The position numbers and the translations under genes were made by a program. DNA of 64,000 nucleotides. It comes from Diplosphaera chodatii (Eukaryota > Chlorophyta > Trebouxiophyceae > Prasiolales > Stichococcaceae). The notes beneath the pieces were generated by a model that did no database searches, was not told the DNA's origin, and worked only from the letters and a program-made list of their open reading frames with translations. The stretch spans positions 1-64,000 of the forward strand of contig JAALGY010000063.1 in NCBI GenBank assembly GCA_032358165.1, given 5' to 3'. Of the stretch, positions 11,104 through 20,042 are shown piece after piece; within the stretch, counting starts at the first letter, position 1; each line of letters starts with the position of its first letter.

Positions 11104-12456
11104 CACATTGACATTGACATTGATTACATACTGGTGGTGGGCCATTTTGGCCTAGCCACAGGCTCTGGCGGAAAAACCCAGAGCAACATGCACAACGAGT
11201 CGTGTACGAAACCGTTCACTCCCCGCTGACAGAATGGTTCCACTCAATCCCGGTTGGATGCACACCCCTCCAACTCTGCACATTGATTGTGACAACCCCG
11301 CAAAAAGGCTGCCAGTTGCCCGGCATCCTGCTGCATAAAGCCTGCCACTGATGTGATGTTGCTGTCCTCAAACAGCTCCGAATGCTGCACCCTCTGATCC
11401 ACTAGGGCTGGACACCCCCAGACCATATGCGCCTCATCATCCACCACGCCGCAGCTACACCGCTGACACAGCCGCTCTGCCCGCGGCAGCCGCTGCCACC
11501 TCCCTGTCTCCACCCCCAGCATGTGACTGCCCATGCGAAACTGTGCTAACCGCCGACGACCGGTCTTGGAGGCGACTGCCTGCAAGTAGCCGGCCATCTG
11601 GTAGTTGTCACTGTTCACAGGGCCCCTGACTCCCAGCCACTCACGCACTTTGCGCAAGTCGCTGCCATTCACAGCATCGAAGGTGCGGCGCTGCAGGTGT
11701 GCAGTGACAACAGATGTGTCAATGCGCTGCGGCACGCCGTCAACGATGGGTGACATGAAGTGCAGGAACGAACACACCTGGGCAGCCCAGCATGCTGAGC
11801 TGCTGGTGCTGCGCCCCGGCCGGCTGGCCAGAGCACAGTTCTCCAGGAATGCCTGCTTGGTGAGGCGGGTGTCCGGCATTGCGACCAGCCGGTTCCAGAA
11901 CCGGCAGATGGCCAGCGTTGCCGTGTGCGCCACTGGGAACCGCCCAAGCTCCCCCAACACCGCCACGTTGGGAGTGCCTGTGCGCACGCCAAGAACAGAC
12001 CGAAGGAACTTCCGATGAACAAGCTCACAAGTATCCATGCCAGTACCACATAACGCCCCGTAGTGCGCGAGCGGCAGCTGACTGCGGGTCGCGACGCGCG
12101 GCTTGCCGCGCTGCGCGGCGCCCGCGGGCCAGTTCAGCGTCCCACCAGCGGGGCACAGCGTTGCGGTCACGCCCCCGCCCCTTGGCGGCCGGCGCTGTTG
12201 CAGCCACCTCAGCCTGCGTGGTCTCGATAAACTGGTCGAACTGCATGCCCACAGCATGCATGTCATCAGGTACCTGGGCGGCGTCAGCTGCCGCTGCGAT
12301 GTCGACCAGTTGGGCTGCTGCATCAGGCTGCTGCAGGCGCTGCTGCCACACTCCCAGCTGCGCTGCGCTGAGGCGCAGGGGCTGCTGGGTCGTGGGCTGC
12401 TGCGGTTGCTGCTGCTGATGGCGGCGGCGCTGGCGACGTGGAAGCGGCTGCTGGAA
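11104..12456 (-). mobile_element. LINE 3' copy fused by deletion to an ORF2 linker segment
   Basis: From 11,104 to about 12,058 lies a standard LINE 3' region. At GGGGCGTT it jumps to a minus-strand Gln/Arg-rich segment ending AVPRWWDAELARGRRAAR, of the type found between the endonuclease and RT in LINE ORF2. The RT palm was deleted and the join is out of frame. The short element at 12,457 marks the 5' end. Confidence 0.78.
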
Positions 12457-12684
12457 TGGAATGGAAAGCGGTAAGGGAAGTTGCAAATAGCGATGGAAAA
12501 GAGAACCTTTGACCGGAAGGATGTTTGTGTATTGCGTTTTTCAACGACTTATACACACAAACAATGGAGGGCAGATTGCCGAGGCAACCACTTGCATAGG
12601 GTGGGGTGGGTTGGTCCCGCACGGAACTAGACCCGAAACTTCCGCCACCGTCAGGGATCGAACCGAGTCCCTCACGATGTCCAA
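12457..12684. mobile_element. 230-bp non-autonomous element, near full length
   Basis: It runs from TGGAATGGAAAGCGG to GATGTCCAATG. It includes the internal inverted repeat GTTTGTGTAT...ATACACAAAC and, on the minus strand, GGTTCGATCCC, matching a tRNA T-loop / pol III B-box consensus. No clear target duplication is seen. Confidence 0.82.
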
Positions 12685-12966
12685 TGGGCGGCGGTGGTCC
12701 TCTTGATGAGCAAGTGCAAGGCTGCATGGTCCAACAGAGCGGCCTTTCCGTTTACGCCGTGCCAGGGGGAGGGGGCCCCCTGGCACGGCCTGCCGCTGCT
12801 CCCATGCGCATCTTCATCGCCTTCGCCACTCTTGCTTGCCTCCACGAGCAGCGTGCCAGCCTTGCGGCCCATCACACCAGCCCAAACTGTTGCCATCCTG
12901 GCAGCACAACACCTCTACCAGCCACACCTGACGTCCACACCACTTCTACGCTCACACAGCCACTCA
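12685..12966. other. Spacer between two 230-bp elements, with a hairpin
   Basis: No gene is recognised. It contains a perfect 11-bp inverted repeat (GTGCCAGGGGG / CCCCCTGGCAC) with a 6-base loop at about 12,760-12,787. The rest is C-rich low-complexity sequence. Confidence 0.5.
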
Positions 12967-13196
12967 TGGAATGGATAGCGGTAAGGGAAGTGCAAATAGC
13001 GATGGAAAAGGACCTTTGACCGGAAGGCTGTTTGTGTATTGCGTTTTTCAACGACTTATATACACAAACCATGGAGGGCAGATTGCCGAAGCAACCACTT
13101 GCATAGGGTGGGGTGGGTTGGTCCCACACGGAACTAGACCCGAAACTTCCGCCACCGCCAGGGATCGAACCCGGTCCCTGAACGGTGTCCAATGAA
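12967..13196. mobile_element. 230-bp non-autonomous element, full length with 5-bp TSD
   Basis: It spans TGGAATGGATAGCGG to GTGTCCAATGAA, flanked by ACTCA at 12,962-12,966 and 13,197-13,201. On the minus strand, CCGGG-TTCGATC-CCTGG folds like a tRNA T arm, but no box A sits at the expected distance upstream, so it may be a SINE with a degenerate tRNA head or a MITE. The inner palindrome GTTTGTGTAT...ATACACAAAC is intact. Confidence 0.82.
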
Positions 13197-13201
13197 ACTC
13201 A

Positions 13202-13360
13202 GCACCTTCTTCATCGTCATCAAACGCAAGCGCGCAAACGGAAAGTCCACAGTCGCCGCCTCCGACCCCCAAACCCCTCAGCACGCCTCCACAGCCAGCC
13301 CCCTCAACGCCGTCTCCTACGGTTCTACGCCTTCACCATCACCTTCAGCACCTTGCCACA
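13202..13360. other. Unassigned segment
   Basis: A short plus-strand open stretch rich in Lys/Arg then Ser/Pro (around KLSTFFIVIKRKRANGKS) runs directly into LINE sequence at about 13,361. No family is recognised. Confidence 0.3.
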
Positions 13361-13751
13361 GGGAGGTGGCAGCGGCTGCCACGGGCAGAGCGGCTGTGCC
13401 AGCGGTGTAGCTGCGGCGTGGTGGATGATGAGGCGCATATGGTCTGGGGGTGTCCAGCCCTAGTAGATCAGAGGGTGCAGCATTCGGAGCTGTTTGAGGA
13501 CAGCAACATCACATCAGTGGCGGACTTTCTGCAGCAGGATGCCGGGCAACTGGCAGCCTTTTTGCGGGGTTGTCATGATCAATGTGCAGAGTTGGAGGGG
13601 TGTGCATCCAACCGGGATTGAGTGGAACCATTCTGTCAGCGGGGAGTGAACGGTTTCGTACACGACTCGTTGCGCATGTTGCTCTGGGTTTTTCCGCCAG
13701 AGCCTGTGGCTAGGCCAAAATGGCCCACCACCAGTATGTAATCAATGTCAA
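13361..13751 (+). mobile_element. Plus-strand LINE 3' fragment
   Basis: It encodes the zinc knuckle and C-terminus (stop 13,621), followed by the 3' UTR and a single TCAATG unit. Confidence 0.87.
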
Positions 13752-13829
13752 CCTTCTACATCGTCATAGGAGCCGCCTGCAGCCGGCCCTGCGTCGCTAG
13801 CCGGACTTCGGGGGCAGTTCGGTTTGGTG
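13752..13829. other. Spacer
   Basis: Between a LINE tail and the 510-bp repeat; nothing recognised. Confidence 0.3.
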
Positions 13830-14337
13830 ATCAGCAGGGATCCCGCAGCACAGCGGTTTCGGAAACCGCCTTCACAGCCTGGCCGGCGTCGCCACAGCTC
13901 TGCAGCCAGTACACACGGTGTCATGATACGCTCTGACAGCCGTTAGCCCGCCATCAGCCTTCACAGCAGCCGCTTCAGCCGCCTACGCCGCATGCGCGAC
14001 TGCGCTGCTGCAGCCTTGGTCACCCTGTAGCAGCCAGGCGCACGTTCAGCGTTCAGCGGCGTACAGCATCCATCTACGCAGCTTCAGCAGCGCCTCGGCT
14101 CTTGTTCGATCCAGTTTGCAACGCTTTGGGGGAGCCGCTTCAGACTGGCGTCCGGCATCAGCTGCGCCGCCTTGCCATCGACAGCCGACATTCACAGACC
14201 TTTTTTCTCAGACTGCAGATGCACATACTCGCGACTGTGTCACATCGTCATACCAGCGTGTGCTGCCTCCTCAGCCATGCAGCTTCACCATTGCCAGCTG
14301 CCGCCGCCGCCGCTTGCCGCATCTGCCCCTTGCCGCA
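13830..14337. repeat. About 510-bp dispersed repeat, copy 2
   Basis: Near-identical to 9,262-9,775. Left and right flanks differ from copy 1, so this is a dispersed element or module rather than part of the tandem duplications. Confidence 0.85.
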
Positions 14338-14747
14338 GTCTGCCGCTAGCTTCGGCCGCATTAGCAGTGGGCCATAGAGATTCACCAGTTTTGATGGCAT
14401 TACTTAGTACAGGACATCGCATCTGTGGCCTGGGTGATTGGGACCGCGTTGTTGGCGTTGCTGACTTTCGCCGTTCTTAGCCTTTGCAGCACATTTACAG
14501 CCATGCAGCTTAGACTTCCTCATCGGGACTATTGCTTTGCGCTGGTCTCATTGGCCCTGCATTCCCTTGTGGTTTCAGTGTCCTCCATCTACATGTTTCG
14601 AACACCTGATGTTTGACGTGATATTCATTCGCCGCCCTCACGTTCCCACGTGAGACGCCGCATTGTGCCGCAGAGCCTTGTTCATTGAGCTTGGTTCTGG
14701 TCTGGACGCCCTTTGTAAAAAACAAACAAACAAACAAACAAACAAAC
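14338..14747 (+). mobile_element. CAAA-tailed element (family B), plus orientation
   Basis: From about 14,505 the sequence CTTCCTCATCGGGACTATTG runs to GTCTGGACGCCCTTTGTAA and a tail of about seven CAAA units. The same body and tail recur inverted at 15,094, 17,488 and 21,332. The layout (unique 3' UTR plus short tandem tail) suggests a second LINE or a SINE using its machinery. Bases 14,338-14,504 are unassigned; a short frame there is hydrophobic. Confidence 0.72.
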
Positions 14748-14749
14748 AT

Positions 14750-14985
14750 GGTCCGACTCGGGAGCAGGGAGTACTGTTAGGGATTGAATCAGCGGGAATG
14801 CATCAGCACTTGCAAGCACATAGTCGATCAGGCTGCTGCCCACCTGACTGTGGCTAACAAAAGTGACTTGTCCCCCCTCATCTCCTGGGACACGACCGTT
14901 AGCAATCCTGAGGGATGTCTCAATACACATGTCAAGCAGAGCCCTGCCCCACTTGTTGGGCCGCTCCCTGCTGTCGCGGCTGTGC
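14750..14985 (-). mobile_element. APE-type endonuclease fragment of a LINE
   Basis: The minus strand encodes NKWGRALLDMCIETSLRI, then NGRVPGD, then GSSLIDYVLAS and PESDHV. The S-x-IDYVL-x-S and SDH signatures belong to the C-terminal half of AP-like endonucleases of non-LTR retrotransposons. This is the only endonuclease remnant in the cluster, and it is fused at 14,986 to an RT-region fragment. Confidence 0.7.
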
Positions 14986-15093
14986 AGGACGCACTAGTGC
15001 ATCAAACAAATGCAGCTGCAGCGCTGGGTCATGCAGGCTCAGGTCATGGCAACGATGCTGCAGTGCAAGTGCGGCGCGCTGGGCGGAGGCCGC
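14986..15093 (-). mobile_element. Short internal LINE fragment
   Basis: It matches the LINE segment encoding SIGRAASAQRAALALQHR on the minus strand, as at 4,708-4,815. It is bounded by the endonuclease fragment and a TTTG run. Confidence 0.8.
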
Positions 15094-15330
15094 TCTTTGT
15101 TTGTTTGTTTGTTTGTTTGTTTGTTACAAAGGGCGTCCAGACCAGAAACAAGCTCAATGAACAAGGCTCTGCGGCACAATGCGGCGTCTCACGTGGGAAC
15201 GTGAGGGCGGCTGGGTAGGTCATCAAAATGCTCTGTTCGAAATATGTCAATGGAGGACACTGAAACCACAAGGGAATGCAGGGCCCATGAGACCAGCGCA
15301 AGGCAATAGTCCCGATGAGGAAGGCTACCT
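15094..15330 (-). mobile_element. CAAA-tailed element (family B), inverted
   Basis: A TTTG run at 15,094-15,123 followed by the family B body in reverse, ending near GTCCCGATGAGGAAG. Confidence 0.75.
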
Positions 15331-15976
15331 AATGGTCGTACAAGTGCGGGGACCTGGCGGCGGTGGCAGCAAGGCCACGCACACGCGGCTAGGTCGCACC
15401 GCTGCAAGTGTCTAACCCTGAAGAGTCGTAACGTGTGTCTGTCCACGTGCCACGGCACCCGCGGGTAAACCCAGAAAACCCCGCGCAGACATACAGGGAC
15501 CGGTTGCGTATAAGTACGCCGAGCTCTGGGCCCGCTGGGACCGGATACGCCGCGAGGCGCCCTGCATGCTGTGGTGGCCAGGGTGATGCGGCCTTGCTGC
15601 AGAAGCTCCGACTCCAGGAGGTGTGCCGTGCCAAGGGAGACCTCGTACTCCATGAGGTTGCGGTCCTCCTCGCCGTAGCCGTAGATGTCGGGGACGATGG
15701 TGAGGTCGGCGAGCTCGGCAAGGAAGTAGGGGCGGTCCATCATCTTGCGGGCGGGCACGTCACCGTCACCTCCGCTGGCCGAGGGCGCTGTGCCAGCGGC
15801 TGCGCGGCGTATGGGAGGTAACCACATGACGAGATGGCAGGGTCTCCAGGGGGGCTGGGCGTCGAGGAGGGAGTCAGCGTCGGCGTGCGTAGCGAGGCTG
15901 TGGTCGAGGCGCACTTGGTAAAGTGGTCCACCGCCTTGGCGGCGCACAAAGCGGTGGAGAGAGTCAACCTCCCACT
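15331..15976 (-). other. Unassigned segment with a long minus-strand open frame
   Basis: The minus strand is open through RPYFLAELADLTIVPD, GYGEEDRNLMEYEVSLG and TAHLLESELLQQGRITLA, which looks protein-like rather than random. No family is recognised. It fuses at both ends to repeat sequence, so it is a captured gene fragment or an uncharacterised element ORF. Confidence 0.4.
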
Positions 15977-16994
15977 GGTACCGGCATGGATACTTGTGAG
16001 CTTGTCCATCGGAAGTTCCTTCGGTCTGTTCTTGGCGTGCGCACAGGCACTCCCAACGTGGCGGTGTTGGGGGAGCTTGGGCGGTTCCCAGTGGCGCACA
16101 CGGCAACGCTGGCCATCTGCCGGTTCTGGAACCGGCTGGTCGCAATGCCGGACACCCGCCTCACCAAGCAGGCATTCCTGGAGAACTGTGCTCTGGCCAC
16201 ACGGCCGGGGCGCAGCACCAGCAGCTCAGCATGCTGGGCTGCCCAGGTGTGTTCGTTCCTGCACTTCATGTCACCCATCGTTGACGGCGTGCCGCAGCGC
16301 ATTGACACATCTGTTGTCACTGCACACCTGCAGCGCCGCACCTTCGATGCTGTGAATGGCAGCGACTTGCGCAAAGTGCGTGAGTGGCTGGGAGTCAGGG
16401 GCCCTGTGAACAGTGACAACTACCAGATGGCCGGCTACTTGCAGGCAGTCGCCTCCAAGACCGGTCGTCGGCGGTTAGCACAGTTTCGCATGGGCAGTCA
16501 CATGCTGGGGGTGGAAACAGGGAGGTGGCAGCGGCTGCCGCGGGCAGAGCGGCTGTGTCAGCGGTGTAACTGCGGCGTGGTGGATGATGAGGCGCATATG
16601 GTCTGGGGGTGTCCAGCCCTAGTAGATCAGAGGGTGCAGCATTCGGAGCTGTTTGAGGACAGCAACATCACATCAGTGGCGGACTTTATGCAGCAGGATG
16701 CCGGGCAACTGGCAGCCTTTTTGCGGGGTTGTCATGATCAATGTGCAGAGTTGGAGGGGTGTGCATCCAACCGGGATTGATTGGAATGGAATGGAAAGCG
16801 GTAAGGGAAGTTGCAAATAGCGATGGAAAAGAGAACCTTTGACCGGAAGGATGTTTGGAACCATTCTGTCAGCGGGGAGTGAACGGTTTCGTACACGACT
16901 CGTTGTGCATGTTGCTCTGGGTTTTTCCGCCAGAGCCTGTGGCTAGGCCAAAATGGCCCACCACCAGTATGTAATCAATGTCAATGTCAATGTC
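15977..16994 (+). mobile_element. Plus-strand LINE 3' copy with a 69-bp insertion
   Basis: The frame encodes CELVHRKFLRSVLGVRTG through the zinc knuckle to the stop at 16,780. A 69-bp short element (16,787-16,855) lies between TGGAA direct repeats at 16,782-16,786 and 16,856-16,860 just after the stop codon. The 3' UTR and three TCAATG-type units follow. Confidence 0.88.
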
Positions 16995-17030
16995 CGAGAC
17001 ATCGACAGATGGAGGAGGCCGTGTGCCTGG

Positions 17031-17405
17031 GGCAGAGCGGCTGTGTCAGCGGTGTAGCTGCGGCGTGGTGGATGATGAGGCGCATATGGTCTGGGGGTGT
17101 CCAACCCTAGTGGATCAGAGGGTGCAGCATTCGGAGCTGTTTGAAGACAGCAACATCACATCAGTGGCAGACTTTATGCAGCAGGATGCCGGGCAACTGG
17201 CAGCCTTTTTGCGGGGTTGTCATGATCAATGTGCAGAGTTGGAGGGGTGTGCATCCAACCGGGTTGAGTGGAACCATTCTGTCAGCGGGGAGTGAACGGT
17301 TTCGTACACGACTCGCTGTGCATGTTGCTCTGGGTTTTTTCCGCCAGAGCCTGTGGCTAGGCCAAAATGGCCCACCACCAGTATGTAATCAATGTCAATG
17401 TCAAT
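17031..17405 (+). mobile_element. Plus-strand LINE 3' fragment
   Basis: Zinc knuckle, C-terminus, 3' UTR and TCAATG tail. Duplicated at about 20,877-21,249 and, with variations, at 24,726-25,110. The last copy has a partial duplication of the 3' UTR stem-loop at about 25,030-25,070. Confidence 0.85.
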
Positions 17406-17487
17406 CAGGCGGGTGCGGGGGCGGCGGGCGGTATTGCGGGGCCCAGACACCAGCCGCACGCAGGCACACTTCCCACGCTGGGGGTCG
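17406..17487. other. GC-rich spacer
   Basis: Short unassigned segment between a LINE tail and a TTTG run; duplicated at about 21,251-21,331. Confidence 0.3.
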
Positions 17488-17698
17488 TGTTTGTTTGTTT
17501 GTTTGTTTGTTTGTTTGTTTGTTTGTTACAGAGGGCGTCCAGACCAGAACCAAGCTCAGTGAACAAGGCTCTGCGGCACAATGCGGCGTCTTACGTGGGA
17601 ACGTGAGGGCGGCTGGGTAGGTCCTCAAAATGCTCTGTTCGAAATATGTCAATGGAGGACACTGAAACCACAAGGGAATGCAGGGCCCATGAGACCAT
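17488..17698 (-). mobile_element. CAAA-tailed element (family B), inverted
   Basis: A TTTG run of about ten units followed by the family B body in reverse (CAGAGGGCGTCCAGACCAG to CAGGGCCCATGAGACC). The duplicate at 21,332 has one extra repeat unit. Confidence 0.78.
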
Positions 17699-18092
17699 CT
17701 TCCGTTTGCACACTCGGAAGGGTTTCTTGCGCACGTTCTCAACACGCTCTCTGGCTACATACAGGCTCTCTACACCAAGCGCGAAGGATCCCGCGCTGCC
17801 CGGTGTCCGGTAGTGCGCTCTCAGGAGGCCAACCGCACCCAACCAACCAACCCCGTCAAACAACGCAACCCTACGCTCTAACCCGCTCAAACTGCTTGCA
17901 AGTCTTGCGAGCAGACTCATCACACACACATCACCCTTCTGCTGCAATTTCGCAGCAATCGCACCTCGTTTGAGGCCATTGCACCTCGTTTGAGGCGTCC
18001 CATACTCATTCCAACCACCCAATCTGTGTCACACTCACCCTGCAGCAGCGTCCCAAGCTGCAACCATCCAGATACCTTCTATACATCACAAC
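17699..18092 (+). other. Possible LINE 5' leader
   Basis: No long frame. It contains the direct repeat GCACCTCGTTTGAGGC (about 17,958 and 17,980) and leads to an ATG at 18,093. Duplicated at 21,548-21,941. Reading it as a 5' UTR is inference. Confidence 0.4.
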
Positions 18093-18440
18093 ATGACGAT
18101 CTGCACGCGCTCGTTCTCTGACGTTGTGTGCTCGACAGATGCGGCGATGGACTGGGCGACGGTTGCATCACTGAGTGACGTGACCGAACTCCGGAAGATC
18201 GCCAAACGTTACAACGTATCTGTTCGCAGGGGTGCCAACGCAGAAACAGTTCGTCGCCAGATACACGCCGTCATGGAGCCGATGGACGGCATTGCGGACG
18301 CTGCACTTGCAGAGTTTTCGGTGTCGGACTCCAGCGCCGATTTGACGCAGCAGTCCTGCACGCTTACTGCGGCACCCATCAGCGAGGCCTATACAGAGCC
18401 TGCTGCTCAGCAGCGGCCACCAAGGGGCCCCCTGCACTCT
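18093..18440 (+). mobile_element. ORF1-like N-terminal fragment fused to the LINE 3' part
   Basis: The frame starts MTICTRSFSDVV and contains ELRKIAKRYNVSVRRG and ETVRRQIHAVM, a helix-turn-helix pattern resembling a SAP-type nucleic-acid-binding domain. After about 110 codons it fuses out of frame into LINE RT C-terminal sequence at about 18,445. An ORF1/Gag start of this or a related LINE is the simplest reading. Identical copy at 21,942-22,290. Confidence 0.5.
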
Positions 18441-18444
18441 CACG

Positions 18445-20042
18445 CACAGGCACTCCCAACGTGGCGGTGTTGGGGGAGCTTGGGCGGTTCCCAGTGGCGC
18501 ACACGGCAACGCTGGCCATCTGCCGGTTCTGGAACCGGCTGGTCGCAATGCCGGACACCCGCCTCACCAAGCAGGCATTCCTGGAGAACTGTGCTCTGGC
18601 CACCCGGCCGGGGCGCAGCACCAGCAGCTCAGCATGCTGGGCTGCCCAGGTGTGTTCGTTCCTGCACTTCATGTCACCCATCGTTGACGGCGTGCCGCAG
18701 CGCATTGACACATCTGTTGTCACTGCACACCTGCAACGCCGCACCTTCGATGCTGTGAATGGCAGCGACTTGCGCAAAGTGCGTGAGTGGCTGGGAGTCA
18801 GGGGCCCTGTGAACAGTGACAACTACCAGATGGCCGGCTACTTGCAGGCAGTCGCCTCCAAGACCGGTCGTCGGCGGTTAGCACAGTTTCGCATGGGCAG
18901 TCACATGCTTGGGGTGGAGACAGGGAGGTGGCAGCGGCTGCCGCGGGCAGAGCGGCTGTGTCAGCGGTGTAGCTGCGGCGTGGTGGATGATGAGGCGCAT
19001 ATGGTCTGGGGGTGTCCAACCCTAGTGGATCAGAGGGTGCAGCATTCGGAGCTGTTTGAAGACAGCAACATCACATCAGTGGCAGACTTTATGCAGCAGG
19101 ATGCCGGGCAACTGGCAGCCTTTTTGCGGGGTTGTCATGATCAATGTGCAGAGTTGGAGGGGTGTGCATCCAACCGGGTTGAGTGGAACCATTCTGTCAG
19201 CGGGGAGTGCACGGTTTCGTACACGACTCGCTGTGCATGTTGCTCTGGGTTTTTTCCGCCAGAGCCTGTGGCTAGGCCAAAATGGCCCACCACCAGTATG
19301 TAATCAATGTCAATGTCAATGCCACCCGGCCGGGGCGCAGCACAAGCAGCTCAGCATGCTGGGCTGCCCAGGTGTGTTCGTTCCTGCACTTCATGTCACC
19401 CATCGTTGACGGCGTGCCGCAGCGCATTGACACATCTGTTGTCACTGCACACCTGCAGCGCCGCACCTTCGATGCTGTGAATGGCAGCGACTTGCGCAAA
19501 GTGCGTGAGTGGCTGGGAGTCAGGGGCCCTGTGAACAGTGACAACTACCAGATGGCCGGCTACTTGCAGGCAGTCGCCTCCAAGACCGGTCGTCGGCGGT
19601 TAGCACAGTTTCGCATGGGCAGTCACATGCTGGGGTTGGAAACAGGGAGGTGGCAGCGGCTGCCGCGGGCAGAGCGGCTGTGTCAGCGGTGTAACTGCGG
19701 CGTGGTGGATGATGAGGCGCATATGGTCTGGGGGTGTCCAGCTCTAGTAGATCATAGGGTGCAGCATTCTGAGCTGTTTGAGGACAGCAACATCATATCA
19801 GTGGCGGACTTTATGCAGCAGGATGCCGGGCAACTGGCAGCCTTTTTGCGGGGTTGTCATGATCAATGTGCAGAGTTGGAGGGGTGTGCATCCAACCGGG
19901 TTGAGTGGAACCATTCTGTCAGCGGGGAGTGCACGGTTTCGTACACGACTCGCTGTGCATGTTGCTCTGGGTTTTTTCCGCCAGAGCCTGTGGCTAGGCC
20001 AAAATGGCCCACCACCAGTATGTAATCAATGTCAATGTCAAT
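18445..20042 (+). mobile_element. Two head-to-tail truncated LINE copies
   Basis: Copy one (18,445-19,321) begins at TPNVAVLGELGRF and ends in a TCAATG tail. The tail runs straight into copy two (19,322-20,042), which begins at ATRPGRSTSSS and ends in another tail. Reading-through frames of 280 and 247 codons cross stop-free 3' UTRs because GATTGA is changed to GGTTGA at the usual stop. Confidence 0.85.

Noticed and set aside
12660..12670. B-box-like GGTTCGATCCC as a tRNA gene
   Set aside because: No acceptor stem, D arm or anticodon arm can be folded around it; it recurs inside a mobile element.
17488..17527. TTTG run as a telomere-like or interstitial telomeric repeat
   Set aside because: The green algal telomere unit is TTTAGGG-like; this 4-base run is always attached to the family B element, so it is a retroelement tail.
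18461..19303. Long readthrough frames (280 and 247 codons) as new fusion proteins
   Set aside because: They arise because the normal stop is mutated and the 3' UTR is then read until the tail; no domain is gained.
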